Origin: Diplodia intermedia
Taxonomy: Eukaryota; Ascomycota; Dothideomycetes; Botryosphaeriales; Botryosphaeriaceae
Length of the DNA: 64,000 nucleotides
Direction of reading: 5' to 3'
Assembly: GCA_021495925.1 (NCBI GenBank)
Contig: JAKEKT010000008.1
Span: forward strand, 1-64,000
Under the pieces are notes generated by a model. The model was not told the origin of the DNA. It worked only from the letters and a program-made list of their open reading frames with translations, and did no database searches. A program made the translations under genes and the position numbers. This document shows positions 10,617-21,656 of this stretch, in pieces (positions within the stretch are counted from its first letter, which is position 1; every line of letters begins with the position of its first letter).

Positions 10617-12458
10617 ATGGAAGACGAGCTTGACGCAATTATTGATCAGTCAGAGTAAGCGCCCTCTCACTACGGCGTAGATTATGTCTAAGTTGAGCAG
10701 TCGTCCATGGCCAAGCCAATACAGGAATGACATGGGCCCTCCGCAATTACCATTTGAACGCGACAACGACCAGAGAACGCTCCTTTACCGGACTTCAAGT
10801 TCCTTGGATATTGTTGGGGTTGGGAATCAATTTCACTCGGTTGATCAGGCTCCCGAGCAACCAAACAGACCGTTAAAGGAGGCAAGCCTTGCAACGTTGT
10901 ACTCGCCCGCTAGGGCTCCGGCGGGGTCTCTTTCGGATATCATCCGGCCGTCCCGATACCCCGGTCATCCACGGAATCGCAGCTCGTCCGAACTTCCTCC
11001 ACTCCCAACGCCCGAATCATCGTTGTACAACGTCGATACTTCATTCCATCGACCCCCAACCGGATTTCAAGCTCAGCACGGACTGCGAATACCCAGCTCA
11101 TATGCTTCATCTCTGAGGTCCTTTGGGTATGCAAGATCCGATCGCACAGGGTTCTACACTGCGTCTCAATTTGGCGATGCAGTGACTGAAGTGTCCGATT
11201 CATGCGCCTCGGATGACGGTCAAGTCTACTCGAATCATGGACAAGAGAACAGAGAGCACGAAACTACAAGATTTGAACGTGGCGAGTTGGGGAGAGCTGA
11301 AGGAACAAGCACATGGGCGGACGGAGACAGCAATCCTGAAACGTTCTACGACAGCATCGACGAAAAGTCGACCGGCGCTCAAGATACTTTCACGAGATTG
11401 AAATTGATTTTCTGTCTCCGATGGTGGGGCAAGATCTTCAAGTTGGCCATGCGACCTTCATTGCCAGCTCACAAGGTGAGAGTCACTTGGACATGTGTGA
11501 GTCTTCTCAAGAGTAACCATTTTGAAAAACATACTCATTGTTTTAGGAATGCGGGGAGGATATGTATGCCGATGTATCTGATGCAGACCCTCATGCTGTC
11601 GAGCAACTCTCCGATGCTCTGAACAATGTATCTCCCAGGGACCACTCAGCGACACAGCGATTCTCGGGAGTTCCTGCCACGCCCAGACCTGCGCACATGC
11701 AAAACACACAACTAGCAGGAAATTACTCGACAAACCAGTACAACCTGTCAAATTTAGGTGGTCATGGAATTTTGACCGAGACAACGAACCTCGTAAACCC
11801 GCCATCGTTTTTGGAGCTCTGTATCAACACGGGACAGTCATGTCAGAGCCTCGGGGAAGTGGAGTTGAGCCTCCTCTCATCGGACACCATGCTTTTCGAA
11901 AGAGTCCGCCAGCGCTACAGGCAGATTCGCGGTTGGCGTATCCGAAAGCATTTTCTGCTCAGACCCACCGCCATAAAATTTGTCTCGTTTGGGCTTGAGC
12001 AACGTCGCAAGGTGCATATCTTCAACGAGCCCTCACTTCCTTCGGCCGCCGATGTCGCTGCTGCTACATGGCACTATGAGCCCTGTCCCCCAAACCCGCC
12101 GCCTCTTCCGATGCCGAGCTCGGCTTTCATCCATTATCTCACGCAGTGCCATGCTGAGCCTGATCCTTTCGGGAGAGCAGTTTGGTTGAGACGGCTTCCA
12201 AAGAAGCTTAATGAGCCCCTGCTCAAGACAACAGATGACTTGGTGGCAGCCTGGGGGATCCATATCGTGGAAGGTCCTGACCCCGTCAAAATCATGTGGA
12301 CAATGTTTTGTCTGCTCGCCATCTGCATTGGCCCTATTTTGGCATATGCGGTGCTCAAAAAGGACATACAAGGTGCAACTGGGATCATGAGTATCTACCT
12401 CGCAGTCATGACCATGGTCGGGACGGTCATGATTTTTTTCCAGCAGAAAGAAGGATGA
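10617..12458 (+). CDS. Fungal orphan protein with C-terminal TM hairpin
   Basis: The model joins 10617-10654, 10701-11496 and 11547-12458. Introns are 46 and 50 nt, phases agree, and the product has 581 residues. The short first exon (MEDELDAIIDQS) is inferred from a good ATG context and phase fit; an alternative start is ATG 10684. The first ~250 residues are serine/proline-rich and disordered. Across the second junction the protein reads 'RVTWTCECGEDMYADV', a pattern I recall from a widespread uncharacterised ascomycete family. The C-terminal ~50 residues hold two hydrophobic spans ('MFCLLAICIGPILAYAVL' and 'IYLAVMTMVGTVMIFF') ending in QQKEG, so it is probably membrane-anchored. No biochemical role can be assigned. 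It is convergent with the Zn2Cys6 gene, with 146 nt between their stops. Confidence 0.72.
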
Positions 12459-12604
12459 GTCCATACTGTACTTGCATAGTTTACTAACGCTGCATCACCT
12501 CCTCGTTTCGGTAAGGCAGCGACTTTTAAGGCTTGCGAGACTTGGTAGATAAACCAATTTACGTATCTGGTGAGTTTTCGGTGTATATAGAATAACCTGC
12601 CTCT

Positions 12605-14418
12605 TCAAGTGATGTTCTCGAGTGCCTCTAATGTGCTCCTGGTATGAAACCCCAGTCTCTTTTCTATATCGTCGAGAACTGCCCACAGCCTGTTTCTTAT
12701 CGAAGCTGGCTTAGTATGTTTGATGGCTAAGCGTACTAATCAGTCATTCTGAGTTGCAGCGGCCTATGGAGTGGCTCACCGTAGGAAAGCGGATTGATCG
12801 CAACAATGAGATTTCCATCGGAAATGCCTTTGGATAAGCAAATGGATGCGATCGAACGGGCACATGCCCGAATTTGGTCCTCCTTCAAATCAGCCATCTT
12901 CAGGTCCTCTGGAGCTCACATGCACCTACCGAATACTCTGGTTCAGCTGCACGTCTGGCTCTTTCCTCAAGAAGGATGATCATAGCCATGTGATAGTACA
13001 GCAACGCAGTAGCTACATGTGTCAGCACCTCGTCAGCAACCAAAGCCCACAACATCTCACACAAAAGCCTGCACCATACCTGCCGAGTCGATCGGGAACC
13101 ACACCTCATCCAGCCCGTCCGCCAACCCGCCCTTCAACCTCAGCCCCTCAAACGACCTCGGCAGGCCCCCTCGCCACTCCTCCAGCTCCGCCAACAAGCC
13201 CTCCACCGGCTCGACCCTGCCGGCCAACCCGCTCCCATCCGCATCCACGAACACGCACTCCACCGCCCTCGCCAGCAACCACAACAGCTTCCTCCCCCAC
13301 CAATCCTCCTCCTCCTCCTCCGCATCCCCCGCACGACTCCAATCGCACCCCCACCTGCCCACCCCCCACAGCAGCCCCCTCCTCCCCGCCACCGCCATCG
13401 CGACGTCCTGCCGCGCAAACACCCACAGCCCGGCCGCCTCGAGCCGCGACGCGGACCCGAAGTCGATGCCGCCCGTCTGCATCAGCGTCAGCGCGCCGCG
13501 CAGGTGCCGCGCGTAGTCGGCGCTGGGCGCCGCCAGCAGCTCGCAGCTCGCCAGCAGTATCGTCGCCGTGAGCGTTTCTTCCCTCTTCCTCTTCCCTGTC
13601 CCCCCACCACCCTCTCCTCTATCACCACCCGCCTCCGCCGCCTCCGCCGCCGCCGCCGTCGCGGAGGTATCCTCCGCCAACGCGCGAATCAGCAGCCTTA
13701 AGCTCTCGCCGTAATACCTTGCCGCCAACGGCTCCCACAGCGACGACGGCATCGCCGCCGCCGGAGCGAAGGCGCGATCGGCCCGGCTCATCTGCTTGGC
13801 GGCGAGCGCGCAGAGGGCGTGCAGGATCAATGGCGACGCGAGCGCGAGGCGCAGCACGTCGCGCTGGTAGCGCTGCGTGTGGTCCAGGACGTCCATCCAC
13901 GGGCCGACGCCGTGCTGGTAGATGCGGAGGAGGCTGGCGGACTCGGCGGTGATGTAGGTGGGGGAGGGCCAGGTGGTCGTGGGGGTTCGTGGTGGTGGTG
14001 GGGGTGGTGCGGGAGGGTGGGGGATGCAGGTGGATTGGGATTGTTGGATCACTTCCCATGTTGATGCTGGGGCTGGGTCGTCGGAGGGGGGGAGCGGTGC
14101 TGGATGGGGGGGATCGGAGGTTGTTGCGGCGGTGTTGCTGCTGGTTTGTGGAGGTTCGTCCCAGTTGCAGGGCACGATGATGTCGGTCTGCTTGCAGGTG
14201 AGGCTCTTTCTTTCGCAATGCCGGCATGTTGGCTTTCTTTCGTCGCATTTGATGTGGCGGGCGCGACAGGTGGCACTGAGGAGTGGCCCGTCAGATGCCG
14301 ATGGCTGATCTTTTAGCGGACTGTGAGCTCACCATCCTGGACGTGTGTCAGCATCTTGATTGGAAAGGTTCTTTGGAGCTGCAGTACCTGTTCTGCGACG
14401 CTTGCTTGCTTTCCTCAT
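12605..14418 (-). CDS. Zn2Cys6 transcription factor
   Basis: Five exons rebuild a 529-residue regulator: 14418-14333, 14275-13080, 13012-12930, 12882-12780 and 12726-12605. Introns are 57, 67, 47 and 53 nt, and all phases agree. The first junction completes a perfect binuclear zinc cluster, C-x2-C-x6-C-x6-C-x2-C-x6-C at residues 29-56, followed by a proline-rich linker. The middle and C-terminus match the fungal transcription-factor 2 type, with 'LLRIYQHGVGPWMDVLD' and, across later junctions, 'TALLYYHMAMIILLEER' and 'WAVLDDIEKRLGF'. Such proteins bind CGG half-sites and control pathway genes, often neighbours. The next gene upstream on the same strand is a P450, which makes local control possible but unproven. 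Coding-strand composition flips from C-rich (5') to G-rich (3'). Confidence 0.88.
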
Positions 14419-14888
14419 GTCGCTTAAAAAGAATGCAGAGACGTTCAGGGATCAGGGGCTCTGCTGTCAAGGGTGCCACATCACACAGTTGAAGAGTTTG
14501 CGCGAAAGGCTTGGGATCAACGCTCGAGACTCTCAGCGAGGCCGTGTGCGGGGTAATGTGACGTCATCCATGGGACAGTCGTGTGTGGAGAAATTGTTTC
14601 CATATGGCCTTACGCTTCTCACTTGTAGGACCCGCCTGCTCAGAAACATTTGAATTACATCGGTGAAGCAGTTTGCATGAGTGTCTGAACAAATTCAATT
14701 TGAGCACAGAAACACTACGTGCGCTATTGATGAGTCTTGTGCTCAATGACACGTGCCTCGCACCATTTCAAGCACGAAATGACAGTTAAACATTTGCATG
14801 GGCTGGAATTACATTCATCACAAATAGTCAGACATGGACCCTAGAGTAATTCGGTTGGCCAAATTCCACGTAAGCCCGCTTTCTCCCT
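14419..14888. other. Intergenic between P450 and Zn2Cys6 gene
   Basis: This 470-nt gap holds the 3' end of the P450 unit and the promoter of the Zn2Cys6 gene, both on the minus strand. No other gene or repeat is seen. Confidence 0.5.
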
Positions 14889-16713
14889 TCAGCTGACTGG
14901 CACTGACTTTGCTTGACCCTTTTCCCACTCCGGTCTCAGCTTGACCTTGAGGGGCATCGAGCCTGGCCAAACATTGAACGCTTCCTCCCTCTCCAACTCC
15001 CAATCAGGGCTCGGCAGTTCAAAGTCGTACCTGCGAACCAGTGTAGCCATCAGAACCGTCTGTTCCAGGTAGGTGATGTTCCTTCCGATGCAGCCTCGCG
15101 ACCCGGCGCTGAACGGGATGAAGGCAGCCTGCATCTCGCTTGTCTTGTCACCCAGCCACCTCTCTGGTCGGTATTCCTCGGGATCCGGGAACAAAGACGG
15201 ATCCCTGTGCGCCGTGTATGCGGGCACCCCAACTGTTGTCCCGCCCGGAATCCAGTGTCCCGCAATTGTCATACCTTCGGGCGGTGTGATGCGCGATAGA
15301 CCCATCGATACCGGCGGGATGAGGCGAAGAGACTCATCAAGGCATGCGCGGAGATACGGAAGTTGCTTGACGCTGGCGTAGGAGGGTATAATCGTATCGG
15401 CAGAAAGTGCGTTGTCGAGTTCCTCGCGGAGTTTCGCGAAGGTGGCCGGGTTTTTCAGGAGGAAGAACATGACGTTCGCCAACGCGATGGCAGTGGTGTC
15501 GGATCCAGCGTCCACTGCAGCACCACAAGTCAGCAAACAACGACGACACGAAACGGCCCAGTCCAGACTCACACATCACCCCCACCTCCGCCTCGATCTC
15601 GCCGACATCCAACCCCAACCCCCTCCCCTCCCCATCCTCCAACAAAAACCTACACATATCATCCAACACCTCCCCCGCCTCCCACCTCCCCACCCTCTCC
15701 CTCACCAACGCCCCAACCAACTCCCCATACCCCCCAGCCACCTCCCACTGGCCCCGCCAAAACCCCGACACCGCCCTCAACACGCCCTCCACCAGCCCAG
15801 CCAACCGGGGCGTCCCAATCGCCGCCCTAGCCACCGCCCTCGACCCAGCGCGATTGCTCTCCACATACTTCACCACCTTCCCCCCGGCACGCCCCGGCAC
15901 GACGACGCCATCATCCCCCCTCTCCAGACACCCCAGCCGCCAACTCCCCACCAGATCCGCCACCGCCTCCACCGTAAACAGACTCGCCCAGCGCGCAAAA
16001 TCCAGCACCCCTCCCGCGGCAACAACTCCATCAAACGCCCCCACCACCTCCCCCACCTTCCCCCGCACCTTCCCCTGCCACGCCTCGCCCTCGGCCTGCC
16101 GCAGCGAGAAGCCGTGGGCCAGCCGCCGGCGCTTGGTCGCGTGCGAGGCGCGGTCGACGACGTGGAGGACGTTGGTGTGTTGTTTTTGTTTGTGTTTCTG
16201 TTCTTGGTTTGCGTTTTGTTGTTGTTGTTGTTGGTGGTGGGGCTGTGGGCCGCCGCCCCCGAGCGCGGTGTACAGAGGCCCCTTGGCGCAGAAGGAGCGC
16301 GAGGATGCGTGGCCGTAGATGGCGGGGATGGCGGCGGGGGAGGCGAAGGAGAGGGTTTGCGGGCCTGTGCGGAGGACTGGGACGGGTTGTCGCTGCTTGG
16401 TGGTGTTGGTGTTGTTGTTGTCGTTGTCCTTGGTGGTCGTGGTGGTGGCGGGGTAGTGGGCGGCGTGGAGGAGACGGGTGCGGAAGGCCGGCGAGGAGGA
16501 GGAACGGCGATCGGTAGCCGCGGTAGATGGCAGGCGCGGCGCGAGGAAGAAGTGGTAGAAGGAGGAGGGGATGAGCCAGGCGCAGGGCGTGGCGGAGGGG
16601 AAGCGGCGCAGGGCGAGGTGGGTGTGAAGGAGGTGGAGGAGGAGGGGTTTGAGGATGATGACGAGGGGGAGGGTGAGGGCGAGGAGGAGGAGGGGGAGGG
16701 GGGAGAGAAGCAT
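14889..16713 (-). CDS. Cytochrome P450 monooxygenase
   Basis: Exons 16713-15573 and 15514-14889, split by a 58-nt intron, encode 588 residues. The N-terminus is a hydrophobic membrane anchor (MLLSPLPLLLLALTLPLVII), so the enzyme should sit on the ER. After splicing the I-helix reads 'LDAGSDTT'. The K-helix E-S-L-R is at residues 441-444, P-E-R-W follows, and the haem loop 'FSAGSRGCIG' carries the axial Cys at 522. All core P450 signatures are present, so it is probably active with a reductase partner; the substrate cannot be predicted. It is longer than the usual ~500 residues because residues ~85-185 carry Thr/Asn- and Gln-rich insertions between conserved blocks. The coding strand shifts from C-rich to G-rich along exon 1. 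It lies just upstream of the Zn2Cys6 gene. Confidence 0.9.
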
Positions 16714-17732
16714 GGCTGGCGAGCGCTCGGTTGTGGTAGGGGTTCGGATTGATGTCGATTGAAGCTGGACTATTTGCTGTGGTCTTGGTGGGATTCAGCC
16801 CGCCATTATATAGCCGTCATCATTGAGGTTTCGTTGCCATGGGAAATGCTTTGATTATCGCTCTTGCGTCACCTGGAGTGAAGTGGACCCTTATCGCCAT
16901 CGTTTAGCTGGCTTTTTCGGGAAGTGTACTCGAGGCGGTTTCAAATGGGCCGTGGTACTTGCCGTTTTGGAGAAGTTTGACGAGGTTCTCGTTTACAGCT
17001 CCATATTCGGTAGTCGAGACGGCCAACGCTTGACCGAAACGGGATGCTTACGCGGGAACAACGTCAGCTCTAACAGCGTCCTAGTAAACGTTGATAGTTG
17101 ACCATTGATCGGCATTTGAACTGTTGGCGTGTGACGTGGGGGTTCTCTCACTAGGCTTCGAAGTCTCCTAGCAGGTCAACGAGGTTGAAGGGACTACCAT
17201 GAAAAACGAGTGATGAGTAAATCTCTTCCGAAGGCAACACTACCCCTTCCTATCTTGGACGAATTAGATCCTCGCATGAGAGATAAGCGAAGCCAAGTCG
17301 AACAAATGTTTACGCAGGAATCTTCAACAACAAGAAGCTCAAATAACTTGGCGTCAACTTCACGAAAAGCAACAGCAGCAGCTTCCGCTTCCCAAACGAG
17401 ATGAGTCGCTTCACCCTGATTGATACAGTTAAGAACAACACTCATCAGCGTGGCGGTCTCACAGTCCACCTCAACCACAGATCAAGAGAAATATCGGCGC
17501 ATACCAGAAGGACACCGCACACATGGTGGACGAGTCTCCGGATACCAAGCCAGAGTCAAGCAACACTAATCTCACCGAGAAACGCGTAAACCACACTATT
17601 CACGGTAAAAATGGTGCAAACAGTCTTGAGCCATAAACATAAAGACGTAGAATTCGTACTAAACACCAAACGATTTTTCTCAAGGGTCGCCAGAGGGGAG
17701 ACTAATGATAGGAAAGGTGAAGGTTTCGACAG
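16714..17732. other. Intergenic, no gene recognised
   Basis: Between the P450 promoter and the katG 3' end I see only short motif-free frames on both strands. Confidence 0.5.
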
Positions 17733-18516
17733 CTAGAGCCTCGGGATGCTCGACTCCCTGCCCTTGCGGATCTCCTCCACGTTAACATCGAAGCGGTCCA
17801 GCATCATGACCTTGTCCCACGCCTTGACGAAGTCCTTGACGAACTTCTCCTGCATGCCCGCGCTGGCGTACTCCTCGGAGATGGCGCGCAGCTCGGCGTG
17901 CGAGCCGAAGATGAGGTCGGCGCGGGTCGCCGTCCACTTCTTCTCACCCGTCTTGCGCTCGATGGCCTCGAAGACCTCCTCGTCCTTGTCGATCGGCTGC
18001 CACTCGGTGCTCATGTCGAGCAGGTTGACGAAGAAGTCGTTGGTCAGCTTGCCGGGCGTCTTGGTGAGGACGCCCTTGTCGCTCTTGTCGTAGTTGGCGT
18101 TGAGCGCGCGCAGGCCGCCGACGAGCACCGTGAGCTCGGGCGGGGTGAGGGTGAGCAGGTTGGCGCGGTCGACGAGCCACTGCTCGGCGCGGACGAGCTT
18201 CGACGAGCGGCCGTAGTTGCGGAAGCCGTCGATCTTGGGCTCGAGGTGCTTGAGCGAGTCCTCCGTCTGCTCCTGCGACGCGTCGGTGCGGCCCGACGTG
18301 AAGGGCACCGTGACGTTGACGCCGGCGTCCTTGGCCGCCTTCTCGACCGCCGCCGCCCCCGCCAGCACGATCAGGTCCGCCAGCGAGATCTTCTTGCCGC
18401 CCGACGCCGAGCTGTTGAACTTCTTCTGCACCTCCTCGAGCTTCGCGATGACGGTTGCCGTCTGCTTGGGGTTGTTGACCTCCCAGTTGCGCATGGGGTC
18501 GAGGCGGATGCGGGCC

Positions 18517-18553
<37 letters not shown>

Positions 18554-19976
18554 AGGATGCCGACGACCACGCGGTGAAGGCGAGGGTGGAGACGTCGAGG
18601 CCGGTGGCGAGGATGTCCTTCTTGAGGCTGGCGACTTCGCCTTCGCTGACGAGCGGGTGGTCGACGGGCGGGACGGGGTCTTGCCAGATCAAGTCCTCCT
18701 TGGCCACCTCGGGGCCGAGGTAGCGCGACTTGGGGCCCATGTCGCGGTGCAGCAGCTTGTACCACGCGCGGGCGAAGGCGTCCTCGAGCTGGTCTTGGTT
18801 CTCGAGGAAGCGGCGCGAGATCTTCTCGTACTCGGGGTCGAAGCGGAGCGACAGGTCGGTCGTCAGCATCGTCGGCTTGAGCTTCTTGTTCTTGTCGAAG
18901 GCGTGGGGGATGATGGTGTCGGCGTCCTTGGCCACCCACTGCCATGCGCCGCCGGGGCCCTTGGTCACCTCCCACTCGTTCTTGAACAGGCTGGTGAGGT
19001 AGCCGTTGCTCCACTTGGTCGGCGTCGTGGTCCACGTCACCTCCAGACCGCTGGTGATGGAATTGGACGCCTTTCCGTCCTGATACTTGCTGTGCCAACC
19101 CAGGCCCTGCCTCCAGATGGGAGCACCCTCGGGGCCGGGGCCCAAGTTGTCGCCGTCAGAAGAGGCACCGTGGGTCTTGCCGAAAGCGTGGCCACCGGCG
19201 ATCAGGGCGACGGTCTCCTCGTCGTTCATGGCCATGCGGCCGAAGGTTGTGCGAATGTCTTTGGCGGCGGCGACGGGGTCGGGGTTGAAGTCGGGGCCGA
19301 CGGGGTTGACGTAGATGAGGCCGTGGTGGGTGGCGCCCAACGGCTCCTCGAGCTTGCGGTTGTTGATGTCCTTGTTGCCCTCGTAGCGGTCCTCGTTGCC
19401 AGCAGGGAACAGGTCCTTCTCGGAGCCCCAGTAGACCGACTCGTCCGACTCCCAAGTGTCGGGGCGGCCCGCGCCGAATCCGAACGTCTTGAAGCCCATG
19501 TCCTCCATGGCGACGTTGCCGGCCAGCAGCAGGAGGTCGGCCCACGAGATGGACGGGCCGTACTTCTGCTTGATGGGCCAGAGCAGGCGGCGGGCCTTGT
19601 CGAGGTTGCCGTTGTCGGGCCAGCTGTTGAGGGGAGCGAAGCGCTGCTGGCCCTCGCCTCCGCCTCCTCGGCCGTCGAAGACGCGGTAGGTGCCGGCGGC
19701 GTGCCACGACATGCGGATGAAGAAGCCGCCGTAGTGGCCGAAGTCTGCGGGCCACCAGTCCTGGCTGTCGCGCATCAGCTTCTTGAGGTCGTCCTTGAGG
19801 GCATTGTAGTCGAGCTTCTCGAAAGCCTTGCGGTAGTCGAAGTTGGGGCCCAGCGGGTTGGTGGCGGGCTGGTTCTGGCGCAGGATGTTGAGCTTGACCG
19901 TGTCGGGCCAGAAGTCGCGCGGGCGAGTGCCGCCGCCGGCGGTGGCGTGTGCAGGGCAACCTTCGATGCTTCCCAT
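17733..19976 (-). CDS. katG: Catalase-peroxidase KatG
   Basis: The uninterrupted frame from ATG 19976 encodes 747 residues, the normal length for a two-domain haem catalase-peroxidase that destroys hydrogen peroxide. Distal Arg88, Trp91 and His92 are in 'RMSWHAAGTYR'. Tyr222 ('GLIYVNP') and Met248 ('FGRMAMND') complete the Met-Tyr-Trp adduct required for catalase activity, and the proximal His263 is in 'GGHAFGKTHG'. The C-terminal half is the degenerate second domain. No signal peptide is present, so it is intracellular; the last three residues, PRL, resemble a weak peroxisomal signal. Fungal katG genes are thought to derive from bacteria; the lack of introns fits but does not prove this. A long antisense frame is a GC artefact. 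Confidence 0.97.
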
Positions 19977-21656
19977 GGCTGCAGATGGCGATGGGCGGTT
20001 CAATGATCGGGGAGGGGTGTCGGTTGAAGGGCGGGCGGGTGGCGGGTGGTATTTAACGCGCAGCGCTGGAAGTTTTAGTGGGGAAGGAACGGGGCGGGGA
20101 GGAGCGGGGGTGGAGAAGTGGGGGCGCCAGGGATTGTTGGGCGTCCCGAGGTGTCTGTTTATTCTGCCCCGCCCTCATTGGCCGGGCGCGCCTGCTTCTG
20201 GACCTGCCCTGCTTAGTGACCGCCTTCCGTCCAATCCGTGGATTTCTCGGAAAGCCTCCCGAGCAAGGTGACCGTGGCCTGAGCTGGCGTGGGCCTCTTT
20301 TCCGACGCCCGCAATTATTAATGTCACAGGCCAGAGCTGGCGGCGGTGCGGAGACTGGCCGTCTTGGGCTTGCTAGTGCAGCGATCCACTTGCGAGCATC
20401 CACATCGCACCAATCGGCCCACGCCTCCGCGCGCGCTACGTATCTCAGCCTACGTCACGCCATATATCACCGATCACGTCCACATGTACATTATTGTTGT
20501 CGTACTACTCTTCACTCTACCCCTCACTCATGATTCATGAACTCTCAACACCAATACTCAGGCCGCGATATGAACACCCGCCCTGCTGCTACCCTTCTCC
20601 TGCTGGTCCATGAGCTGCATGTGGACCGTTGGGAAGTTAATGCCAAGACTAAGACTCGTTCGTAGCAGAAGTCACGAGCTCGGAATGTACATGGATGTTT
20701 TCGCCAAATTCCTCATTCCAGCCTTGCGCGCCCTGCCAGTGACTGCGCTCCGGCCATGTAAGCCAGATTCATGGCTCGGCGGAAGAGCCGGGGCAGCATT
20801 GCGCATCGACTGCACTTGAGTTAAGACTGACCAATGTTGCATGTCGTGTGACACAACAGTGTCTCACTCAACGGCGGGGCTCAGCCTCGTCTGCTCACTC
20901 TTCAGCCATCAACGACCGGAATGCAACGCTGATCCACATCCAACAGAGCACGTCATGCTCTACTCCGAACTCCAGGCTTGTCCCCGGAGAATGGGAAGAT
21001 GAAATCAAGTCACCAAAGATGATTCCAATTGCCGTCGCATGTGCACATGGCATCTCAGATCCAAGTCTATTATTTTCCATCGAACCTCGAGCAGTAATCC
21101 CTGCCTTCGTTGTCGTCTCTGCCAATTGTGACCTTGAACGAGACGGCAGACCATCCAAGTTTGGCATCTTCCATGGTCTTCTCCACCAGCAAGCCCCAAT
21201 GCTCAGCCCTGACTGCCCAAAACGGACAAACAATGGACACGACTACCATTGAGATTATACGCGACTGAGCGATGAGCTGGAGGAGCCGCTGCTTTATTGC
21301 TGTCTCTGTCGATTCTGTCGAGACATGGCGAGCTTGTGTAGTCGCTTACGAGAGAAGTGTACCCCAACAAGTTTCCCGATTGAGTGGGTCGAATCGGGAG
21401 GTCTTGGCGCGAGTGGGGTAGGTACTTGAAAGCTGCGCCGCAAGGAGGCAACCGTCCCACTTCACTTAAAATTCTTCGCCGTGTCGCCGTATCTACCTTC
21501 GTCACCGACCGCCACGTCGAGCGCACGATAGTTGGCCTGGTCCAGCTACGGTTCGCTTCGCTGAGAGGGCTCGCATGGACGACGTCAGGTCTGGGCTCCA
21601 ATCCGTGCGACGAGACAAGGTGAGCAATATCAGGGCCTGAAAAACATTTCCGCAAA
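19977..21656. other. Long intergenic region upstream of katG
   Basis: The first part is the katG promoter (minus strand). The remainder, up to the F-box-like gene, contains only short frames without motifs (for example 20848-21252 plus). No RNA gene or repeat was recognised. Confidence 0.5.

Noticed and set aside
12846..13571. Plus-strand Pro/Thr/Ser-rich frame
   Set aside because: It lies antisense to the Zn2Cys6 gene, whose five-exon model is supported by motifs and phases.
15412..16752. 446-codon plus-strand frame opposite the P450
   Set aside because: Pro/His-rich then Gly/Glu-rich composition reflects the skew of the P450 coding strand; no domain is visible.
19081..19140. Apparent loss of the KatG adduct methionine ('PIWRQGLGW')
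   Set aside because: Counting from the adduct Tyr shows the adduct Met is in 'FGRMAMND' and is conserved; the position in question is not the adduct residue.
17898..20006. 702-codon plus-strand frame opposite katG
   Set aside because: It is exactly antisense to katG, with an Arg/Val/Leu/Glu-rich composition and no motif. High GC at third positions removes antisense stops.
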